A stretch of DNA of 11,638 nucleotides, taken from NCBI GenBank assembly GCA_024277695.1, contig JAJRUR010000022.1, positions 1-11,638 on the forward strand, given 5' to 3'. Position 1 is the stretch's first letter, and the number at the start of each line of letters is the position of its first letter. The translations under genes and the position numbers were made by a program. The notes under the pieces are model-generated. The model ran no database searches and was not told the origin of the DNA. It saw only the letters and a list, made by a program, of their open reading frames with translations. Source of the DNA: Bacteroidota bacterium (GTDB taxonomy: Bacteria > Bacteroidota > Bacteroidia > Chitinophagales > Saprospiraceae). This document shows, piece after piece, positions 8,192 to 11,638 of this stretch.

Positions 8192-8749
8192 TTAGGTCTG
8201 TTTTTCTACTTGCATAAAATTTAATTCTACTTCGGTACCCCGTCCGAAAATTTTGACGACAACTTTGAGCTTTTTCTTTTCCTCATTGACTTCTTTGATG
8301 TCACCAATAAAGTCCTTAAAGGGACCATCTATGATTTTGACTGTCTCACCAACCAAAAACGGTTCGATCAGAGCTTCTTCTATATTTTGCGAGTCATCTA
8401 CTTTGCCTAACATTCGGTTCGCTTCAGACTCCTGCATTGGGATCGGGTTATTTCTCCCAAGGAAGTGTATTACATTGGTCACGTTGGCGATCATTTGGAT
8501 CATCTCACCGGAAAATCTTTTGGGATCTGCTTCGACCAAAATATATCCAGGCAAGATATTTCTTTCCATAATGACTTTTTTGCCGGACCTGATTTTATAG
8601 ACTTTTTCTGTCGGCACCAAAATCTGAGTGACTACATCCTCCCAACCTGAGCGTTTGATCTCCAATTCGATGCGCTCTTTTATCTTTCGCTCTTTACCAC
8701 TAATTACGCGCAAAGAATACCAACTCTTTTTATCTGACATCTCGGACAT
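8192..8749 (-). CDS. nusG: Transcription termination/antitermination factor NusG
   Basis: NusG binds the RNA polymerase clamp through its N-terminal domain and couples it to Rho or to ribosomal protein S10 through its C-terminal domain. The 185-residue protein shows the NGN domain opening (KKSWYSLRVISGKERK, 7-22) with the LPGYILVE segment at 66-73, and then the KOW domain (about 131-185, with GETVKIIDGPFKDFIGDI at 134-151). The ATG at 8749 overlaps the secE stop by one base in the sequence TAATG, a layout typical of coupled translation by re-initiation. A second ATG three codons later (8740) is a possible alternative start. It lies in its usual place between secE and rplK. Confidence 0.97.
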   Translation of the reverse strand: MSEMSDKKSWYSLRVISGKERKIKERIELEIKRSGWEDVVTQILVPTEKVYKIRSGKKVIMERNILPGYILVEADPKRFSGEMIQMIANVTNVIHFLGRNNPIPMQESEANRMLGKVDDSQNIEEALIEPFLVGETVKIIDGPFKDFIGDIKEVNEEKKKLKVVVKIFGRGTEVELNFMQVEKQT

Positions 8750-8937
8750 TATATAGAATAAACGATATCCATGAGTTTATTGGACAATAAACTCATAATA
8801 AATACCAAAATTGTAAATATTAAGGTAGCTATGATAACCACTCTGGTCGTAGCGAATAGGCTTTCCCAGGTTGGCCAAGTTACTTTATTGAGCAACTCGT
8901 AATAGCTTTCTTTTATATATAGCTTTAATTTTTCCAT
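8749..8937 (-). CDS. secE: Preprotein translocase subunit SecE
   Basis: SecE clamps the SecY channel of the general protein secretion pathway in the inner membrane. The protein has 62 residues, the short one-helix form found in most bacteria outside the enterics. An amphipathic N-terminal helix (about 1-17) leads into the family hallmark KVTWPTWESL (18-27), which contacts SecY, followed by a single hydrophobic membrane segment (about 32-52) and a short tail. The ATG at 8937 is preceded by an A-rich stretch without a Shine-Dalgarno. It lies 98 bases after tRNA-Trp, and I see no TAnnTTTG promoter in that gap, so it is probably expressed by read-through from tuf and the tRNA. Its stop codon overlaps the start of nusG by one base. 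Confidence 0.95.
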   Translation of the reverse strand: MEKLKLYIKESYYELLNKVTWPTWESLFATTRVVIIATLIFTILVFIMSLLSNKLMDIVYSI

Positions 8938-9035
8938 ATTTACTTTTTCTAATAATGCTCTTCAGCAAGATTTCAGCCCAAAAACTGAAATATCAAAAAC
9001 CTCTGATCTCCGGTAGGACTCTAACGATCCCTATG

Positions 9036-9108
9036 CAGGGGAGACAGGAATCGAACCTGCAACCCCCGGTTTTGGAGACCGGTGCTCTGCCAATTGAGCT
9101 ACTCCCCT
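9036..9108 (-). tRNA. tRNA-Trp (anticodon CCA)
   Basis: A full cloverleaf of 73 bases. The acceptor arm AGGGGAG pairs with CTCCCCT; the anticodon stem CCGGT/ACCGG holds the loop CTCCAAA with anticodon CCA (plus positions 9073-9075); the T loop is TTCGATT. The discriminator base is G, as expected for tRNA-Trp. The 3' CCA is not encoded, so it must be added by a nucleotidyltransferase. It lies between tuf and secE, a position I know from Bacteroidota. Confidence 0.97.
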
Positions 9109-9132
9109 ATAATTCGGGTCAAAAGTCAAATA

Positions 9133-9163
9133 AGGTGAGGTGTCAACAAAGACACCATCACCT
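9133..9163 (-). terminator. Strong hairpin between tuf and tRNA-Trp (possible partial terminator or processing site)
   Basis: AGGTGA-T-GGTGTC and GACACCTCACCT pair perfectly over 12 base pairs with one bulged base and a 6-base loop. Half of the pairs are G-C. On the minus strand it is followed by the T-rich but broken run TATTTGACTTTT, weaker than a textbook T tract. It stands 24 bases before the 5' end of tRNA-Trp, so it could reduce read-through from the very highly expressed tuf into secE-nusG, or guide RNase cutting of the precursor. On the plus strand it is followed by CTTTTATATT, but there is no plus-strand gene to terminate. Confidence 0.5.
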
Positions 9164-9178
9164 CTTTTATATTATCAA

Positions 9179-9196
9179 GCTTGATCTTTATCAAGC
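9179..9196 (-). other. Stem-loop 16 bases after the tuf stop
   Basis: GCTTGAT and ATCAAGC form a 7-pair stem with a 4-base loop (minus-strand loop AAAG). A third copy of the motif follows at once (CTTGAT, minus strand, 9179-9174), so ATCAAGCTTGAT at 9174-9185 is also a 12-base palindrome and the stem could form in two registers. There is no T run after it. It probably protects or processes the 3' end of the tuf message; a protein-binding site is an alternative. Confidence 0.4.
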
Positions 9197-9211
9197 GATT
9201 ATTTGATAAAA

Positions 9212-10408
9212 TTAGTCGATAATTTCGGTAACCTGACCGGCACCTACCGTTCTACCTCCCTCGCGGATTGCAAAACGGAGTCCTTTGTTGAGGGCTACTC
9301 GGTTAATCAATTCGACAGTCAATGTTACATTATCACCGGGCATAACCATTTCGACGCCATCCGGCAAGGTCACGTCTCCTGTTACATCAGTAGTTCTTAA
9401 ATAGAACTGTGGACGATATCCGTTAAAGAAAGGTGTGTGTCTGCCACCTTCGTCTTTACCGAGGACATAGACTTCACACTTAAATTTTCTGTGTGGTGTT
9501 ACACTTCCGGGCTTACAGATGACCATTCCTCTTTGGATGGCTGTTTTTTCTATACCTCTCAATAGAAGACCGGCATTATCTCCTGCTTCTCCACGGGTCA
9601 ATATTTTTCTAAACATCTCTACTCCTGTAACTACCGAGGTTAGTGGTTTTTCACCATCTTTCATCATACCAACGATCTCTACAGGGTCTCCAGAGTTGAT
9701 TACACCTGTTTCGATACGTCCTGTGGCCACGGTACCGCGACCTGTAATTGAGAATATATCTTCGATGGGCATCAAGAAGTCTTTATCCACCAAACGCACA
9801 GGTTCAGGGATTTCTGTATCAACAGCTTCCATCAAATCTCGGATAGACTGAACTGCATCGGCATCGCCTTCTAGAGCTTTGAGTGCAGAACCTCTGATGA
9901 CAGAGGCATTGTCTCCGTCAAACTCATATTGGTCCAATAGCTCTCTTACTTCCATTTCGACTAGCTCCAACATCTCTTCGTCATCGACGAGATCTACTTT
10001 GTTCATATAGACTACCAATTTGGGGACACCAACTTGGCGAGCCAAGAGGATATGCTCTCTAGTCTGTGGCATAGGACCATCTGTAGCGGCAACTACGAGG
10101 ATAGCACCGTCCATTTGCGCAGCACCTGTAACCATGTTTTTTACATAATCCGCGTGACCTGGGCAATCCACGTGTGCATAGTGACGATTTGTTGTTTCGT
10201 ACTCAACGTGGGCTGTGTTGATCGTGATACCTCTTTCTTTTTCTTCGGGAGCGGCATCGATAGAATCATAGTCCTTTTTTTCAGCCAGACCGTCTCCTGC
10301 GAGCACTGATGTAATTGCTGCTGTTAATGTTGTTTTTCCGTGGTCAACGTGACCAATGGTACCTACATTGAGGTGTGGCTTGTTCCTTTCAAATGTTTCC
10401 TTTGCCAT
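9212..10408 (-). CDS. tuf: Elongation factor Tu
   Basis: EF-Tu is the GTPase that carries aminoacyl-tRNA to the ribosomal A site. The protein has 398 residues against 394 in E. coli. Domain 1 shows all G motifs: GHVDHGKT at 19-26 (phosphate loop), Thr62 in RGITI (switch I), DCPGH at 81-85 with His85 as the GTPase histidine, NKVD at 136-139 (guanine specificity) and SAL at 174-176. Domains 2 and 3 follow, with the typical C-terminal segment REGGRTVGAGQVTEI. The ATG at 10408 is certain from the family start MAKE.F.R.KPH. It follows tRNA-Thr(GGT) after a 122-base leader and belongs to the same tRNA-tuf unit seen in many bacteria. Only one copy is visible here. Confidence 0.99.
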   Translation of the reverse strand: MAKETFERNKPHLNVGTIGHVDHGKTTLTAAITSVLAGDGLAEKKDYDSIDAAPEEKERGITINTAHVEYETTNRHYAHVDCPGHADYVKNMVTGAAQMDGAILVVAATDGPMPQTREHILLARQVGVPKLVVYMNKVDLVDDEEMLELVEMEVRELLDQYEFDGDNASVIRGSALKALEGDADAVQSIRDLMEAVDTEIPEPVRLVDKDFLMPIEDIFSITGRGTVATGRIETGVINSGDPVEIVGMMKDGEKPLTSVVTGVEMFRKILTRGEAGDNAGLLLRGIEKTAIQRGMVICKPGSVTPHRKFKCEVYVLGKDEGGRHTPFFNGYRPQFYLRTTDVTGDVTLPDGVEMVMPGDNVTLTVELINRVALNKGLRFAIREGGRTVGAGQVTEIID

Positions 10409-10530
10409 TAGTTATTAAGTTTAATGAATTGTACAATTTTTATTAAATAGATTTTTGAAATAAAAGTTTTCCGAAAAAAGCACATTTGCTTTCTATAATT
10501 ATAGTATGTGTGTTATTTATATCGCGGCAG
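10409..10530 (-). promoter_or_regulatory. tuf leader between tRNA-Thr(GGT) and tuf
   Basis: This AT-rich 122-base spacer has no Shine-Dalgarno and no TAnnTTTG box on the minus strand. It holds two perfect 12-base palindromes, AATTGTACAATT (10427-10438, 18 bases before the tuf start) and CTATAATTATAG (10493-10504). It also holds a small hairpin AAAGCA/TGCTTT (10492-10487 with 10482-10477), followed on the minus strand by a few further T. The hairpin could mark the 3' trailer of the tRNA precursor or act as a weak terminator. Palindromes of this size in such AT-rich DNA may be chance. Confidence 0.3.
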
Positions 10531-10602
<72 letters not shown>

Positions 10603-10651
10603 CTGTGGATATCAGCATATTGGGTCAAATCACCAACTATCCTGAATAAGA

Positions 10652-10680
10652 CAAACGTAGTGCTATGACGATCCTACAAT
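10652..10680 (-). promoter_or_regulatory. Candidate internal promoter for tRNA-Thr(GGT)-tuf
   Basis: The minus strand reads TACGTTTG at 10659-10652, an exact fit to the Bacteroidota -7 box TAnnTTTG. ATTG (10680-10677), one base off the -33 TTTG, stands 17 bases upstream. It starts directly after the 3' end of tRNA-Gly, in an 80-base gap that is long compared with the 13-base gap between tRNA-Tyr and tRNA-Gly. Start of transcription would fall near 10645, some 43 bases before tRNA-Thr. It would give tuf a promoter closer than the one before the whole array. Confidence 0.4.
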
Positions 10681-10682
10681 AG

Positions 10683-10755
10683 AGCGGGAGACGAGACTCG
10701 AACCCGCGACCCTCAGCTTGGAAGGCTGATGCTCTACCAACTGAGCTACTCCCGC
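10683..10755 (-). tRNA. tRNA-Gly (anticodon TCC)
   Basis: A full cloverleaf of 73 bases. The acceptor GCGGGAG pairs with CTCCCGC; the anticodon stem TCAGC/GCTGA holds the loop CTTCCAA with anticodon TCC (plus positions 10720-10722); the T loop is TTCGAGT. The discriminator is T and CCA is not encoded. It follows tRNA-Tyr after only 13 bases, so both come from one precursor. Confidence 0.97.
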
Positions 10756-10768
10756 AAAATAAGATCTG

Positions 10769-10851
10769 TGGGGGTGATAGGATTCGAACCTATTCAGTCG
10801 TAGACACCAGATTTACAGTCTGGCCCGGCTCTCCCACTCCGGCGCACCCCC
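10769..10851 (-). tRNA. tRNA-Tyr (anticodon GTA)
   Basis: A class II tRNA of 83 bases with a long variable arm (TGTCTACGACTGA). The acceptor GGGGGTG pairs with CACCCCC; the anticodon stem CCAGA/TCTGG holds the loop CTGTAAA with anticodon GTA (plus positions 10814-10816); the T loop is TTCGAAT. The discriminator is A, as expected for tRNA-Tyr. CCA is not encoded (CAG follows). Confidence 0.97.
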
Positions 10852-10906
10852 TTGCATCATAAAGCTGTCAACTAACTGCCATATATCTCCCCGATGTGTC
10901 ATTGAG

Positions 10907-10980
10907 AGCCAGTAGAGGGATTCGAACCCCCGACCCGCTGATTACAAATCAGCTGCTCTGGCCAACTGAGCTATACTGGC
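10907..10980 (-). tRNA. tRNA-Thr (anticodon TGT)
   Basis: A full cloverleaf of 74 bases. The acceptor GCCAGTA pairs with TACTGGC; the anticodon stem GCTGA/TCAGC holds the loop TTTGTAA with anticodon TGT (plus positions 10944-10946); the T loop is TTCGAAT. The discriminator is T and CCA is not encoded. It is the first tRNA of the array and about 118 bases after the expected transcription start. Confidence 0.97.
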
Positions 10981-11104
10981 AATATATAAACCTATGCCAT
11001 GAGCTTTTGCAGGGTATTATCCCACAATAAATCTCCCTCGACATAAAACCACTTTACTTCTATCAAAAAAAGAACTTTTTCACTTGCTTTTCGCTAAGCG
11101 TGTG

Positions 11105-11135
11105 CAAAGATATAACATCTAAGTAATTTTGAAAA
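11105..11135 (-). promoter_or_regulatory. Candidate main promoter of the tRNA-tuf unit
   Basis: The minus strand reads TATCTTTG (11112-11105), an exact fit to the Bacteroidota -7 consensus TAnnTTTG, with TTTT (11135-11132, consensus TTTG) 19 bases upstream. The stretch further upstream is rich in A and T runs, as is common at strong stable-RNA promoters. Transcription would start near 11099, about 118 bases before tRNA-Thr(TGT), and could run through tuf and beyond. It is the best promoter match I found in the gaps of this window. Confidence 0.6.
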
Positions 11136-11231
11136 GTTTTTTGCCTAAAAAAAGATAATTTTTTACAAACCATCGGTTTTGTGCTCTTTTTGAGCTATAA
11201 AGGAGTAAAAAAAGTCGCTATCCATGCGGTT

Positions 11232-11270
11232 TTCAGTTCTATAGTGGCCTTTCATGGCCAGCTAACTGAA
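11232..11270 (-). other. Two-tier stem-loop after hpf
   Basis: TTCAGTT and AACTGAA pair over 7 bases as an outer stem; inside it TGGCC and GGCCA pair over 5 bases around a 6-base loop. It lies 92 bases after the hpf stop. A run of seven T follows on the minus strand only 19 bases beyond the stem, too far for a standard terminator. It may still stabilise or help end the hpf message. An ATG of a short open frame sits in the inner stem-loop. Confidence 0.35.
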
Positions 11271-11361
11271 GATATAAATTGGAATCGGGCAACTTAGTTA
11301 GAGTTATTGAAGATAAGAGACAAGTAGCATTTATTGACAGCGCGTCAATCAGCTGATGCAA

Positions 11362-11638
11362 TCAATTCTTAGCAAATTGGAGTTCCTTTCGCCTCTTGAG
11401 GCCTCGCTTGAGGATTTCGACAGCTGCATCTACGGCTCTTTCAAAGCTCTTGTTGGCTCTTTTTGCAAAGAGGTCATCTCCCGGTATGCGCACTCTGATT
11501 TCCACGATTTTGTCTTTGACTCTTCCGGAGTTTTCGAGTTTGAGGGTCACGTCTATTCCTACGATACGATCATAATATCGCGCGAGTCTTTTTAGTTTTT
11601 TGTTGATATATTGGTCGAGTTTAGTGTCTGTATTGAAA
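11362..11638 (-). CDS. hpf: Ribosome hibernation promoting factor, short HPF/YfiA type (partial, N-terminus beyond right edge)
   Basis: The frame is open from the right edge to a TGA at 11362-11364 and gives 91 residues, so only the first few residues of a roughly 100-residue short HPF are missing. Visible are the helix-1 segment DTKLDQYINKKLKRLARYYD, the strand IVGIDVTLKLEN, the conserved segment DKIVEIRVRIPGDDLFAKR and the last helix FERAVDAAVEILKRGLKRR. The many basic residues fit binding in the mRNA/tRNA channel of the 30S subunit, where HPF blocks translation in resting cells. A GTG at 11550 is inside the gene and not its start, because the homologous part continues upstream. It stands immediately before the tRNA-tuf unit on the same strand. 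No long C-terminal dimerisation domain is present. Confidence 0.9.
   Translation of the reverse strand, partial: FNTDTKLDQYINKKLKRLARYYDRIVGIDVTLKLENSGRVKDKIVEIRVRIPGDDLFAKRANKSFERAVDAAVEILKRGLKRRKELQFAKN

Larger units (their letters stand above)
10981..11361. other. Spacer between hpf and the tRNA array
   Basis: These 381 bases hold no recognised gene. They contain the candidate array promoter (11105-11135), a two-tier stem-loop (11232-11270) and a 6-pair hairpin ATTGAC/GTCAAT just after the hpf stop (11333-11349). A further hairpin, ACAAA(A)CC/GGTTTGT with one bulge, lies at 11165-11182. Runs of T on the minus strand (T7 at 11213-11207 and at 11154-11148) could end the hpf transcript, but none directly follows a strong stem. 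A 30-codon open frame (11255 to 11163, minus) is discussed under findings. The part between the promoter and tRNA-Thr is plain AT-rich leader. Confidence 0.6.

Noticed and set aside
8970..8991. 7-pair stem-loop ATTTCAG/CTGAAAT between tRNA-Trp and secE as terminator
   Set aside because: No T run follows on the minus strand and only two of the seven pairs are G-C; secE must be transcribed through it.
9144..9173. One-mismatch promoter box TGTCTTTG with CTTG 21 bases upstream, before tRNA-Trp
   Set aside because: Both boxes deviate and the -7 box lies in the loop side of a strong hairpin, so the match is better explained by that hairpin.
11356..11595. 79-codon plus-strand open frame at the right end
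   Set aside because: It is antisense to hpf, whose minus-strand frame gives a clear HPF protein.

Overview
The window is a core translation and transcription cluster from a bacterium of the phylum Bacteroidota. Every gene is on the minus strand, so it is transcribed from the right edge to the left. Four things point to Bacteroidota: the lineage-style RpoB of 1271 residues, the gene order hpf - four tRNAs - tuf - tRNA-Trp - secE, the absence of Shine-Dalgarno sequences before the protein genes, and two promoter candidates of the TAnnTTTG type. I cannot name the genus from this sequence.

Layout in the direction of transcription: the 3' part of hpf (ribosome hibernation factor, cut by the right edge); a 380-base spacer with a good candidate promoter and a stem-loop; tRNA-Thr(TGT), tRNA-Tyr(GTA), tRNA-Gly(TCC) and tRNA-Thr(GGT); tuf (EF-Tu); two hairpins; tRNA-Trp(CCA); secE and nusG, overlapping by one base; rplK and rplA (L11, L1); rplJ and rplL (L10, L7/L12); a strong terminator-like hairpin; rpoB; and the first 650 codons of rpoC, cut by the left edge.

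The products work together. EF-Tu and the tRNAs feed the ribosome. L11, L10 and L7/L12 form the stalk base and stalk where EF-Tu and EF-G act, and L1 forms the opposite (L1) stalk. NusG links RNA polymerase (RpoB, RpoC) with the leading ribosome, SecE is part of the SecYEG translocon, and HPF silences ribosomes in stationary phase. All full-length proteins look intact, with signature motifs in place. The strongest hairpins sit after tuf and after rplL, the two genes whose products are needed in the largest amounts, which suggests step-down control of transcript level.

I looked for an undescribed system and do not see one: this is a conserved housekeeping locus with no mobile element, CRISPR array or foreign gene. 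The observations worth checking are regulatory: the hairpin before rpoB, the hairpins after tuf, two promoter candidates, a possible L1-binding structure before rplA, and a 30-codon open frame in the hpf-tRNA spacer.
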